Below are positions 52,950 to 61,781 of a stretch of 64,000 nucleotides of DNA, in pieces. The notes beneath the pieces are model-generated. The model was not told the DNA's origin. It saw only the letters and a program-made list of their open reading frames with translations, and ran no database searches. Each line of letters starts with the position of its first letter. Positions within the stretch are counted from its first letter, which is position 1. Source of the stretch: Kitasatospora kifunensis (lineage in GTDB: Bacteria > Actinomycetota > Actinomycetes > Streptomycetales > Streptomycetaceae); contig NZ_JACHJV010000003.1 in assembly GCF_014203855.1 (NCBI RefSeq), positions 124,001 to 188,000 of the forward strand, written 5' to 3'. Made by a program: the position numbers and the translations under genes.

Positions 52950-53953
52950 AGCGGCTGCTGGGCCGGCCCTGGTCGGCGGCGGCCGCCGAGCGGGGCGCGG
53001 CCGAGCAGGGCGGCGTCGACCGGGGTGAGGCGGGTGGAGGCTGGTCGTGGTCGACCGGTGCGAGCGCCAACACCGCCGCGGTGCTGCGCCGTGCGCTGTG
53101 GGGCCTGGTGCTGCTGGGCCCACTGCTCGGTGGCGCCGCGCTGCTGACCCGCCCGGCAGCGGCCGGTCCGGTCCCGGCGCAGGCGCCCGTCGGTGCGCCG
53201 GCCACCGGCGGTCAGGGGGCTGCCGGGTTCGCCGAACAGTTCGTGGCCGCCTGCGTCGCGGCCGGTGATGGGGACCAGGCCAAGCTCACCCCCTACTTCC
53301 CCGGCGCCGATGATCTGCGGCTGGAGGGCGCCTCCGGTGGGCGCAGTGCGGATCAGTTGGTGGTGGTGAGGCTGCGTCAGAGTGACGGGGATGTGTGGTC
53401 GGTGACCGTTGCCGCCCGCGTCAGCACCGCCGGTGGCGCGGGTGCGGGGGTGGTGCATTACTTCCAGGTCCCGGTGGCCGTTGGCCCGACGGGTGGGGGT
53501 GGCACCGGGTATGTGGCGCTGGCGATGCCGGCCGAGGTGGCCGCTCCCCCGCGGATCCAGGCGCCCGGGTTGGTGTACGGGCCGTGGCGGCCGGCGCTGC
53601 CCGGCGACCCGCTCACCCAGGCCGTCTCCCCCGCCCTGAGCGCCTACTTGACCGGGAGCGGCGACCTGAGCCGGTATCTGGCTCCAGGCGCCCGGCTGGC
53701 CCCGATCAGCCCGGCACCGTACACCGCGCTGAGCGTCGATCAGCTCGCCGTGGAGGGCGAGCAGGACGGCGCCCAGGCCGCCGCGGTGCCGGGTGACGGC
53801 ATCCGGCTGGGGGTGCTCGTCCAGGTGCGCGCCACCGGCACGGACGGGGTGCGGGTCCCGCTCAGCTACGCCCTCACCCTCCGGACCCGGGCCGGCCGCT
53901 GGGAGATCTCCTCCCTCGACGGCGCACCTGCCCAGGCTCCCGCCTCTTCCTGA
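52946..53953 (+). CDS. TcpC-like conjugal transfer protein
   Basis: 335 residues. One N-terminal membrane helix (GLVLLGPLLGGAALL at about 55), then two NTF2-like domains as in TcpC/VirB8 proteins of Gram-positive transfer systems: AGFAEQFVAACVAAGDGDQA, VVHYFQVPVAV, and LSAYLTGSGDLSRYLAPGAR. It would anchor the transfer channel at the membrane. Overlaps the gene before and is 24 bases from the next. Confidence 0.72.
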   Translation: MKRLLGRPWSAAAAERGAAEQGGVDRGEAGGGWSWSTGASANTAAVLRRALWGLVLLGPLLGGAALLTRPAAAGPVPAQAPVGAPATGGQGAAGFAEQFVAACVAAGDGDQAKLTPYFPGADDLRLEGASGGRSADQLVVVRLRQSDGDVWSVTVAARVSTAGGAGAGVVHYFQVPVAVGPTGGGGTGYVALAMPAEVAAPPRIQAPGLVYGPWRPALPGDPLTQAVSPALSAYLTGSGDLSRYLAPGARLAPISPAPYTALSVDQLAVEGEQDGAQAAAVPGDGIRLGVLVQVRATGTDGVRVPLSYALTLRTRAGRWEISSLDGAPAQAPASS

Positions 53954-53977
53954 TTCCTGACCTTTGAGGAGCAGTTC

Positions 53978-54271
53978 GTGAACACCACCATGCTGGCGGA
54001 TGCCGGGTGGATCGCCACCGCCACCGGAATCGGCACCGACCTCAAGTCCCTGGTCTTCACCATCGCGATCCCGGTCCTGTGCGGGATCTTCGTCCTGGTC
54101 GTCGGCTTCCGCACCAAGAGCCCGGGGCCGACGATCATGGCCGTCATCATGGCCGCCATCGTCTGGGGCCTGTCGGCCAACATGGGCAGCTTGCAGGGCA
54201 AGGCCGTCCAGGACATCAACCACTACAACAACACCGGCAGCAGCGCGACGGTCCAGCGGGGCGACCAGTGA
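53978..54271 (+). CDS. Small membrane protein of the transfer operon
   Basis: 97 residues, GTG start with GAGGAG upstream. Two transmembrane segments (LVFTIAIPVLCGIFVLVVGF; PTIMAVIMAAIVWGLSAN), the size and topology of a VirB2/VirB3-like or SpdB-like channel component. Sits between the TcpC-like and VirB4-like genes. Confidence 0.65.
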   Translation: MNTTMLADAGWIATATGIGTDLKSLVFTIAIPVLCGIFVLVVGFRTKSPGPTIMAVIMAAIVWGLSANMGSLQGKAVQDINHYNNTGSSATVQRGDQ

Positions 54272-54334
54272 ACGCCTTGACGCCGGCACCCCACGAAGCC
54301 GGGGACGAGTTGGTGGGCCGTGTGGGAGGCAGTC

Positions 54335-54988
54335 ATGGATCTGCCGGTCCGGCACATCGCCAAGAACGTCATCTGGACTCCGCACGGCACCTGCTGGGGG
54401 ATCTGGCGGGTGACCGCGGCAGGTCACTCCTACGCCCCCTCGGCCGAGAAGCGGGCCCGGCTGAAGGCGATCGAGGCGCTGGTCAAGTCTCTGGTGGGCG
54501 AGCCGATGCTGCTGAGCCTGTGCCCGCAGATCGACCCCACTGCCGTGGTGCGCGCCATGGTCGACGAACTCGCCGCCCGCGGCACGGCGGATCCGGCCGC
54601 GCACGGCCTGGCCCGTAAGCTCGCGGCGGTCGCCCGCAAAGACCTCTCCCGGGTGGTGTTCGACGACACCCTGCCCGTGGTCGACACCCGCCGCGCGGAC
54701 GCGGTGGTGTTCGCCGTCCACGCGCTGCAGCTGCCCAAGCAGGCCGAGCTCGCCAGCGAGCACCGCATCGAGCGCCTGGAGTTCGAGAAGGTCCTGGGCC
54801 GCGCGGTGATGTACCTGGTCGCCGCGGTCGCCCGCGAGACCGTCATGGCCGACAAGGACGAGTTCGGTGTGGCCGTCTTCGACGAGTGTTGGTGTCTCAC
54901 CAGCTCGGACGAGGGCCAGGAACTGCTCCTGGAGCTGATCCGCGACTGCGAGGGGCGGAGCTTGCACCGGCGGTCACCTCGCGGGTGA
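54335..54988 (+). pseudogene. Internally deleted VirB4-like ATPase
   Basis: ATG 54335 with GGAGGC upstream. The first 70 codons (IAKNVIWTPHGTCWGIWRV; KSLVGEPMLLSLCPQIDPTA) are the N-terminal domain of a conjugation ATPase. The frame then passes directly to the C-terminal motor part (LARKDLSRVVFDD-type region, FGVAVFDECW as Walker B). The Walker A loop and roughly 300 residues between are absent, and the end diverges after LELIRD. An in-frame internal deletion plus 3' loss, so not functional. Confidence 0.7.
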
Positions 54989-55331
54989 CGATGAGTATGG
55001 TGATCCACTCAACGAGCGCGTGTGGCAGGTCCAGTGCGGCAGGTGGGTAGCCATCAGGGCTGCCCGGCAGAGGAGTTGAGACGTCAGATAGCTCACTCAG
55101 CTACCTGGGAGCCCTGTCCGTTCTTCCTCGGCCCGCGACCGCCCGGCCGTCACCCGATCGGTGGCCGCCCTGAAAAGGCTCGATGTCGGGCCGTCACAGA
55201 GTGTGCTTCCCTCGGACGGGCCAGCCTCCGATGCGCGCCGCCCGGAGCGCGAGTGGGATGGCTCGCATACCGGGCCCGGACGCACCGCAGGTGTCAGCTG
55301 TGGCCCGTCGTTGCGAAAGAAGGACCTCCGC
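54989..55331. other. End of the conjugative remnant, no gene recognised
   Basis: A short frame (YDEYGDPLNERVWQVQCGRW) looks like scrap of a plasmid-type protein. Then non-coding sequence up to the promoter of the secreted protein at 55332. Confidence 0.4.
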
Positions 55332-55730
55332 ATGCGTCTGAACCTGAAGCTTGCCGCGGTGGGCATGGTAGCCGCCGGCTCCGTCGGCCTGCTCGCTCCC
55401 ACCGCTTCGGCGGCCCCCCGTGGATTGGCGCCGGGAGAGGCCGTGGTCAACTGCGTCGACACCAACGGCAGTAACAAGATCAACGGGGATGACCTCGCCG
55501 TCCTCACCCCCCTGGACAAGAGCGTAACGGAACCAGTCCCGGCGGGAACCACCACGCTCACGTGCACGAACAGCGCACTGAGCAGTGAGACCGTGTATGT
55601 GAGCGTGCCCGCCAACGACACCAGCGCGAACCGCGGCCTGCGGTCCGTCACCGCCATCCAACCCGGTCAAAGCCAAGAACTCTTCGTCGTCATCGAGGGC
55701 ACTTTCCTCGTGGGCTTCACAACCACCTGA
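55332..55730 (+). CDS. Small secreted protein with dockerin-like loop
   Basis: 132 residues. Signal peptide 1-27 (GSVGLLAPTASA). Mature protein has VNCVDTNGSNKINGDDLAVL, resembling one Ca-binding dockerin/EF-hand loop (D-N-S-K-N-D), then a beta-rich region with SALSSETVYVSVPAND and a tail LFVVIEGTFLVGFTTT. Two Cys may pair. GAAGGA precedes the ATG. Family not recognised. Confidence 0.65.
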   Translation: MRLNLKLAAVGMVAAGSVGLLAPTASAAPRGLAPGEAVVNCVDTNGSNKINGDDLAVLTPLDKSVTEPVPAGTTTLTCTNSALSSETVYVSVPANDTSANRGLRSVTAIQPGQSQELFVVIEGTFLVGFTTT

Positions 55731-56274
55731 CGTCCAGCCAACAAGGCCGCTCGTGGCCTGCAAAGACAGGTCGGAGGTCACGTCGAGGTCGGAGCGGGTG
55801 GTGACGCGGGTGCCCTTGAGCCGGTCGTGCCGCCGGTCCAGTCGGTGCGCGGCGGGCGAGAAGGTCGATGGCTCGTAGGCGTACGCGTGGGCAGTGGTGG
55901 GCCGACCCCCGCAGGTGGGTCGTAGTCCACTCCCCTGACGAGGAGTTCGAGATCCGCCCGGAGCCGGATCGCCCGCCAGGGGTGGACTTCGTCCGGCTTG
56001 ATGAGCATGGTGCGGGGCCTGCAGTCGCGAGCCCCGCACTGGTCTCACAGTTACTCAGCGTCCTTCGATGCAGTCGTCAAGTCTCTGCAGCGGGACCGGA
56101 AGTGTGGTGCGATCGACGGCCTCGAAGAGGGCGGGGACACCGAGAGAGATCGGCGGTTTCTGGTGCTCCTCCCGGGCATCGATTTCAACGGAGCGAGCAC
56201 AAACGACAGTTGAAGGCACCCGGGCCGGGCGAGCTTGACCAACGAGCCTGAGGGTCCTTCAAAAGCCCTTGAGG
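55731..56274. other. 544-base stretch without a recognised gene
   Basis: Both strands are open in places (plus from 55868 reads GQWWADPRRWVVVHSPDEEF), but no frame has a start with a ribosome-binding site, and none matches a family I know. Confidence 0.35.
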
Positions 56275-57045
56275 TCAGACGGGCGGCATCAGATCGCTCT
56301 CGCTGATGGTGTACGTCAGCAGGGGGTAGCTGAAGTCCGTTTCATTGTTCTCGCGGCGCCGTAGTTGGTAAAACTCGCGCCTCTGCTCGTCGTCGGCCGA
56401 CATGAGGCGCGCGCCCTCCGGGAGGTATACATGTCCGTCGCGAAACCGAACGAATGTTTTTGACGTTCGAAAGGTCACACCCAACCATTGGTTGTCCGCC
56501 ATCCGGACGGGCGTGTCCAATACGATTTTATGTTTGAGTCGCCGATTCGAGTCGACAGAAAACGCGACGATACTGTTGTGGGCGAGCGGGATCTCGAACT
56601 TCTCGCCACCGGACCCCTTTGATTCGAAGATCAGCTTCCTCGGCGGGCTCGCTTCGGGATTTTGGTAGCAGGAGAAGACGGCGATAAACGACTCGTCGGC
56701 CAGATCGAGGGCCTGGTCGGAATGGCTGCCCATGGTCGTGTAAGCGTTCGTGTAGCTCTCGATGAGGGCGTTATTGAAGCCGACCGAAAGCGCCGCACGT
56801 TCTTGAACCTGTTGCGCGAGCCGTTCGTGCACCGCCCGGAAACGCTGCGTCGGGCTGCTGTATCGAGTGGTAGTACGGACGAGAGGCACACCACCCGCCT
56901 CGTCGATCTTGGCAAGCGTGGCGCCTCGCCGGCCTTTTCCTACGTCTTCCAAACGAGCCGACGCGGACAGCTCCGTAAAGAGATTTTCCTCGGCTGGCAG
57001 AGTATAAGAGAGGATCTCATCCGAGATCTTAGACTCGGGGGGCAA
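56275..57045 (-). CDS. AlkB-like 2-oxoglutarate/Fe(II) dioxygenase (second of a pair)
   Basis: 256 residues. AlkB hallmarks: FNNALIESYTNAYTTMGSHS with HxD iron ligands His108 and Asp110, His172 (LKHKIVLD), and Arg193 in LGVTFRTSKTF, which would bind the 2-oxoglutarate carboxylate. TTG start inside the end of the upstream gene (17-base overlap), with GGGAG before it, so translation is coupled. The C-terminal 50 residues resemble those of the partner. Base composition is visibly lower in GC than the neighbours (AAT, ATT, AAA codons), suggesting transfer. Substrate unknown: nucleic acid, protein or metabolite. Confidence 0.75.
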   Translation of the reverse strand: MPPESKISDEILSYTLPAEENLFTELSASARLEDVGKGRRGATLAKIDEAGGVPLVRTTTRYSSPTQRFRAVHERLAQQVQERAALSVGFNNALIESYTNAYTTMGSHSDQALDLADESFIAVFSCYQNPEASPPRKLIFESKGSGGEKFEIPLAHNSIVAFSVDSNRRLKHKIVLDTPVRMADNQWLGVTFRTSKTFVRFRDGHVYLPEGARLMSADDEQRREFYQLRRRENNETDFSYPLLTYTISESDLMPPV

Positions 57046-58372
57046 CGTAGTCTCCCGCGTTCATGCTGAAGAGAAATTCGTCGCCGTAGTCAATGAAGGA
57101 CAAGGTCCTGTTCTCCTCGGCGTACAGCCTGCGCAGCTCGTCCATGCCGGCCAGTGTGGGCGGCCCCAGCTCCACCAAATCTCCGGCCACTTCGAGGAAC
57201 GTCTGGCCGTTCTTGTGAACGGCTTCGGCGTTCGAACAGCGCACCACGTATCCCAAGCGGGTAGGAAGCAACTCGGCGTCCAACATTGGCGGCCAGATTT
57301 CATGCGTATACAGGCGATTGGTGGACAGTGGCATGAAGAACACGGAGCCGGGGTAGAGAGTCACGGTGAACTGCGGGGGGAACGCAACCCCGTCGGTTTC
57401 CTCGGTCCGCTCCTTGAGGCGAAAGTGGAGTTTGGTCAGCCCGCTGGCACCCTTCACACCGTAGTCGAAGGCGTCTTCGGCCAAGGGCTGCAGCCCATCG
57501 AGCCGGTCATAGAAGGTGCAGAAGGCCATGATGCCATTGACGGGCATGTCCTTGGTCTTGTCGGCATGGGCCGAGATCTTGGCCTTGGACTGCTTGCGCT
57601 CGGCCGTGGCAAGGGTGTTGTGGTAGATCTGGGCCAGGACGTGATTGAGCGGTGCCTGGTCCCGGAAAACGGCGGCGGCCTCACGGTTCAGAGCCTCGAC
57701 GATGCGCGTGTCGGTCGGGCGAAAGCTCTCGGTCGGCCCCGAGAGATTCGTGGAGCACCGAAGCAGGCGGAAGTGCAGTTCGTCACCGTTTCGCGTGACG
57801 GGCGTCAGATAGATTCCGCTGCGATGGGCTGTTCCGGGTTTGGTGGACTCCGTCAGGGACTGGAACGCGTGCTCCGCACGAATCCGTCCGAAGTGATCGG
57901 CGCCGAGCCCGAAAAAACGGCGGTAGTACACGCCGACGCCGTGTACGCGGATGGGAACTCGGCCGAGGTCGACAAGGGTCCAAGGATTGTCGACGTCCTC
58001 ATGGTAACCGTGCGACAGCTCCCGGATAACGAATACCCGGGCAGCAGCGTGCAGTTGGCGGCCGCTGATCCCGGAGATGTCGCCACACAGGTAGACGGTC
58101 TTCTGTGCGAGGTCGGGCGAACCAGAAGCAAGGTCCTCCGGCGTGATTACGGACCCGAAGAACTCCCTGATCAAGTCATTGTCTTCCAACATCGAAGGCG
58201 CGACCAAGATGTTGCTCGCATCATCGATGCAGGCTTCTGTCAGCTCTGTTGTGTACATCAAACGGTACCTGTCATTCGCGGATCCTGGTGGATTTCTCAA
58301 AACCGTGGACATGGCAACGGCCCGCACTCTTTCATTCGCGTTGCGAAGCGTAAACGAAAGGAGACGGACCAT
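57029..58372 (-). CDS. AlkB-like 2-oxoglutarate/Fe(II) dioxygenase, long paralogue (first of a pair)
   Basis: 447 residues. N-terminal 230 residues are of unknown fold (NDRYRLMYTTELTEACIDDA; YLCGDISGISGRQLHAAARV). The C-terminal half repeats the partner's dioxygenase core: YHNTLATAERKQSKAKISAH with His269 and Asp271, His357 (RLYTHEIWPP) and Arg378 (LGYVVRCSNAEAV), then a shared tail ending GDEFLFSMNAGDY. Start is uncertain: ATG 58372 has a weak AAGG; ATG 58312 is the alternative. AT-richer than the surroundings. Forms an overlapping operon with the 256-residue gene. Confidence 0.7.
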   Translation of the reverse strand: MVRLLSFTLRNANERVRAVAMSTVLRNPPGSANDRYRLMYTTELTEACIDDASNILVAPSMLEDNDLIREFFGSVITPEDLASGSPDLAQKTVYLCGDISGISGRQLHAAARVFVIRELSHGYHEDVDNPWTLVDLGRVPIRVHGVGVYYRRFFGLGADHFGRIRAEHAFQSLTESTKPGTAHRSGIYLTPVTRNGDELHFRLLRCSTNLSGPTESFRPTDTRIVEALNREAAAVFRDQAPLNHVLAQIYHNTLATAERKQSKAKISAHADKTKDMPVNGIMAFCTFYDRLDGLQPLAEDAFDYGVKGASGLTKLHFRLKERTEETDGVAFPPQFTVTLYPGSVFFMPLSTNRLYTHEIWPPMLDAELLPTRLGYVVRCSNAEAVHKNGQTFLEVAGDLVELGPPTLAGMDELRRLYAEENRTLSFIDYGDEFLFSMNAGDYVAPRV

Positions 58373-58439
58373 TGAACCTTGATGCTCTCACGGGGCTCGA
58401 CAGCGGGCAACGGGTCTGCTGTACGGGCGGTGTGCGGAG

Positions 58440-58640
58440 CTGCTCGGCGAGGTCGTGAGGCCAGGCGGACGGCCTGCGGCGATCGGGCTGTACCAGTCGG
58501 TGATGCTGCTGGTCTGCCTGATGCGCAGGAACCTCACACAGGAGCTGGAGGTCCCGCACGCGGCCGGTGCACGGTCATGGGCGCCCGGGTCAGCGAGGTC
58601 GGCGGGCACCGGTGTGCCCTCGTAGTGGACCTTGACACCC
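58440..58640 (+). pseudogene. Transposase N-terminal fragment
   Basis: Plus strand gives GLYQSVMLLVCLMRRNLTQE then LEVPHAA, similar to the opening of IS5/IS4-type transposases (LYQAVV..RRNL.QE). No further recognisable sequence. Confidence 0.4.
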
Positions 58641-58664
58641 TGGGTGCCATCGATCCAGGTGAAA

Positions 58665-59276
58665 TTAGGCATCGGGGGCGAGCACCCCACTGGCAGAGAT
58701 GTGACTGTTGCTGGTGCAGGTAGAGCAGTCGCTAGCTGAGACTTGACCTCGGGCCTGCCGGGTGTTTCCGACGAGGGCGAAAACCAAGGCACCAGAGTCG
58801 CCCGGTTCGCCCACCCAGCCTGAGGAGAAGCCTTGAACCCCGCGGACGGTGACCACCGTACCGTCCTGCCATGCCTGGGTGTAAGTGACGTCCGAGTTGG
58901 TGACAGTGATGCCGCAGGGAACACCGTGGCCGTCGTAGTAGGAGCGGGCGCCGTCCTGGCAGACGGAGTCGCCCTTATAGGAGTAGGCGTCTGAGGTAAC
59001 GGGGTACCACTGCCCGTCGGGCTGGTCGGCTTCGTCGGAGTTGGAGCCTGCGCCGTTTGCCTGCAAGGTGTCGATGAGCTGGGCATCGTTCAGGGGGTAG
59101 TCACCGCCTACGCTGCCGATATAGAACCCGGGGTTGTAACCCCAGACGCCGATCTGATCGCCCTCGCCATGTATCTGCGTACCAGCGGTGCTGGTCCGGA
59201 AGCAGTGATCAGCGGTGATGATGAAGTCGTTGCCGGCGTTATCCTCGGCGGCGAGCCCGGCAGTACACTGGGCCGT
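58665..59276 (-). pseudogene. 5'-truncated S1 (streptogrisin-like) serine protease
   Basis: Minus strand reads QCTAGLAAEDNAGNDFIITA then DHC (catalytic His), IGVWGYNPGFYIGSVGGDYP, and GEPGDSGALVF with the catalytic Ser. This is the mature chymotrypsin-like fold of actinomycete exoproteases. An in-frame stop (59277-59279) lies just before QCTAG, and no signal or propeptide exists upstream, so the gene is cut at its 5' end. Confidence 0.75.
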
Positions 59277-59479
59277 TTACCCAGCCTGGTGAGATGGTCC
59301 AATAAGGACATCGCCGCCAATGTTGGGAAAGGAACCGTTCCAGCGCCAAATCGAACCGGTCCGCAACCAGCCCCCGCACCAGACACCCGACTTCAGGTGG
59401 CCGCCACGACCACCACGGGTTTCGACCGCAGGCCGTCCGCAACGGGTCCGGCCCTTCTTCGGGTCCGCGGCATTTGGAA

Positions 59480-60337
59480 CTACCGGAGACGTGTCGCAGT
59501 CCGGACGAGGTCGGCGACGGCTCTCGAGCGGCTGTGCGATGGCCAGGCGATCACGGTGGTGACTGTCGGCGCGTCCAGCACGGGCACGGCGGCGAGGTCA
59601 CCGTGCAGTTGGGCTCGGCACGACTCCGGTGAGACCGCGCATGCACGGCCGAGCGCGACGAGCTGCAACAACTGCGCGTGGTCGCGGACCTGTGGTCCGG
59701 GGCCGGGTGGGTAGGTGCCGTCGGGGCCGGGCCAGCGCGGCAGGGGCAGGCCCGGCAGCCCGGTGATGTCGGCCATGTGCACATGGGCCCGGGCGGTGAG
59801 CGGATGCCCGGCCGGCAGGACCGCGACCTGGCCCTCCGTGCTGAGTTCCTCGGTGTGGAACCCGGCCGTCGAGTCGAACGGCCGGTGCAGCAGCGCCACG
59901 TCGGCCCGGCCTTCGCGCAGCAGTCGCCCCTGCTCGGCAGGACCGCACAGGATGACCTCGACGGGGACCGCGCCGGGTTCGGCGGTGTAGGCGTCGAGCA
60001 GTTTCGCCAGCAGTTCGCTGCTCGCGCTGGCCTTGGTGACCAGGACCAGACCGGGACGGCCGGTGGCAGAGGCGGAGGCGGCGGCGCGGCGGGTCCGGCG
60101 CTCGGCGGCGTCGACCGCGTCGAGGGCCGCCCGGCCCTCGACCAGCAGCACCGAGCCTGCCTCGGTCAGCGTGACCGTGCGGCTGGTTCGGTCCAACAGC
60201 GCTGCCCCGAGCCGGCGTTCGAGCTGCTGGATCGCCCGTGACAGAGGCGGCTGGGCGATTCCGAGCCGCTGCGCGGCGCGGCCGAAGTGCAGCTCTTCAG
60301 CGACAGCGACGAAATACCGCAGTTCCCGGGTCTCCAT
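59480..60337 (-). CDS. LysR family regulator
   Basis: 285 residues. N-terminal HTH (ELRYFVAVAEELHFGRAAQR; QPPLSRAIQQLERRLGAALL), then a periplasmic-binding-protein-like effector domain. Divergent from the SDR at 60433, with a T-N11-A dyad between. Confidence 0.9.
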   Translation of the reverse strand: METRELRYFVAVAEELHFGRAAQRLGIAQPPLSRAIQQLERRLGAALLDRTSRTVTLTEAGSVLLVEGRAALDAVDAAERRTRRAAASASATGRPGLVLVTKASASSELLAKLLDAYTAEPGAVPVEVILCGPAEQGRLLREGRADVALLHRPFDSTAGFHTEELSTEGQVAVLPAGHPLTARAHVHMADITGLPGLPLPRWPGPDGTYPPGPGPQVRDHAQLLQLVALGRACAVSPESCRAQLHGDLAAVPVLDAPTVTTVIAWPSHSRSRAVADLVRTATRLR

Positions 60338-60358
60338 GCAGCCACCGTACTCCGGATC

Positions 60359-60375
60359 GATACCCTGACGGTATC
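60359..60375. promoter_or_regulatory. LysR-type binding site
   Basis: GATACC, CTGAC, GGTATC: perfect dyad containing the LysR T-N11-A pattern, 22 bases upstream of the LysR start and 58 before the SDR. Confidence 0.65.
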
Positions 60376-60432
60376 GCTGGCCACCCGATCGGTGTTGGAC
60401 TCCCGCCGGGGTCCGGCGGGAGCATGGTCACC

Positions 60433-61164
60433 ATGAGCGAACGAACGATTGCGCTGGTCACCGGCGCGAACAAGGGAATCGGCTACGAGATCGCCGCAGG
60501 TTTGGGTGCCCTCGGCTGGAGCGTCGGCGTCGGCGCCCGCGACGATCAGCGCCGTAAGGCCGCGATGGAGAGGCTGCGCGCGGCCGGCGTCGACGCGTTC
60601 GGCGTACCGCTGGACGTGACCGACGACGCGAGCGTGAGCGCCGCCGCACGGCTGATCGAGGAACAGGCCGGGCGCCTCGACGTGCTCGTCAACAACGCCG
60701 CCATCGCCGGCGGCATGCCGCAGGAACCCACCCGCGCCGACCCCGCCGTCATCCGCACGGTCGTGGAGACCAACGTGATCGGCGTCATCCGCGTCACCAA
60801 CGCCATGCTGCCGCTGCTGCGCCGCTCGGCCTCGCCGCGGATCGTGAACATGTCCAGCAGCGTCGGCTCCCTCACCCGGCAGGCAGGAGCCGCTGCTGAG
60901 CAGACGGCGGGTCCGGTGGCCGTGGCGTACGCACCGTCGAAGACGTTCCTGAACGCCGTCACCCTCCAGTACGCCCGGGAGTTGAGCGGGACGAACATCC
61001 TGATCAACGTCGGCTGCCCCGGCTACGTCGCCACCGACCTCAACGGCTTCCGCGGCGTGCGCACCCCCGAACAGGGTGCGGCGATCGCCATCAAACTCGC
61101 GACCCTGCCCGACGGCGGCCCGACCGGCCAGTTCTTCGAGGACGCCGGCCCAGTGCCCTGGTGA
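60433..61164 (+). CDS. SDR family oxidoreductase
   Basis: 243 residues. VTGANKGIGYEIA, LVNNAAIAGG, NMSSSVGSL and YAPSK (Tyr and Lys of the active site) make a classical carbonyl-reductase-like SDR. ATG 60433 chosen (GGGAG upstream); ATG 60424 is also possible. Probably activated by the divergent LysR gene. Confidence 0.9.
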   Translation: MSERTIALVTGANKGIGYEIAAGLGALGWSVGVGARDDQRRKAAMERLRAAGVDAFGVPLDVTDDASVSAAARLIEEQAGRLDVLVNNAAIAGGMPQEPTRADPAVIRTVVETNVIGVIRVTNAMLPLLRRSASPRIVNMSSSVGSLTRQAGAAAEQTAGPVAVAYAPSKTFLNAVTLQYARELSGTNILINVGCPGYVATDLNGFRGVRTPEQGAAIAIKLATLPDGGPTGQFFEDAGPVPW

Positions 61165-61280
61165 TGTGCACGGCGTCCGCACCCGCCGGGGCGAGTCGGC
61201 TTCGACCGCGCGTCTCAGGCGATCCGGTCCGTCGGTGCGCCTGTCCAGGGCGGCAGGCTGCGCCGTGTCAGCGGTCTGAG

Positions 61281-61317
61281 CTCCTCGCGGGTAGTCCGCA
61301 TGGCCTCCCGCGAGGAG
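61281..61317. terminator. Bidirectional hairpin
   Basis: CTCCTCGCGGG and CCCGCGAGGAG, perfect 11-bp stem, between converging stops at 61164 and 61330. Confidence 0.65.
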
Positions 61318-61329
61318 TTCAGCACCGGC

Positions 61330-61752
61330 TCAGACGGTCGCTTCGAGGGTGACCTCGATGTTCCCTCGGGTGGCGTTGGAGTACGGGCACACCTGGTGGG
61401 TGGTCTCCACGAGTTGGTCGGCGGTGGCCTGGTCCAGGCCGGGCAGGTGCGCCGACAGTGTGACCTTCAGCGAGAAGCCGCCGTTGTCGAGGGTGATCAG
61501 ACTCACCGTGGACCTGACGGTCGACTCGCCCAGCTTCACGTTCTGCTGGCCCGCTATCAGGCGCATCCCGTTGTGGAAGCAGGCGGCGTAGCCGGCGGCG
61601 AAGAGCTGCTCGGGGTTGGTCTTGTCGCCGCCGGGGCCGCCCATCTCCTTCGGGACCGCGAGGAGTTCGTCGAGTACCCCGTCGGCGGTGCGGACCTCTC
61701 CGTTGCGGCCGTCGCCGGTCGAGAGCGCCTCGGTGGTGTAGAGCGTGGACAT
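61330..61752 (-). CDS. ohr: Organic hydroperoxide resistance protein (Ohr/OsmC)
   Basis: 140 residues. Thiol peroxidase of the Ohr type: Cys58 in AACFHNG and Cys122 in VCPYSNATRGN are the redox pair; KTNPEQLFAAGYA is the family motif with the conserved Glu. Cytosolic dimer reducing organic hydroperoxides. ATG 61752 with GGAGA upstream. An MmyB-type regulator lies upstream on the same strand. Confidence 0.92.
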   Translation of the reverse strand: MSTLYTTEALSTGDGRNGEVRTADGVLDELLAVPKEMGGPGGDKTNPEQLFAAGYAACFHNGMRLIAGQQNVKLGESTVRSTVSLITLDNGGFSLKVTLSAHLPGLDQATADQLVETTHQVCPYSNATRGNIEVTLEATV

Positions 61753-61781
61753 GGTGTCTCCATTCACAGGTGTTCAGAAAC

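Noticed and set aside
52649-54967. A 772-codon minus-strand frame across the transfer operon
   Set aside because: It covers three well-supported plus-strand genes with coupled starts; translation is Gly/Arg/His-rich with no domain.
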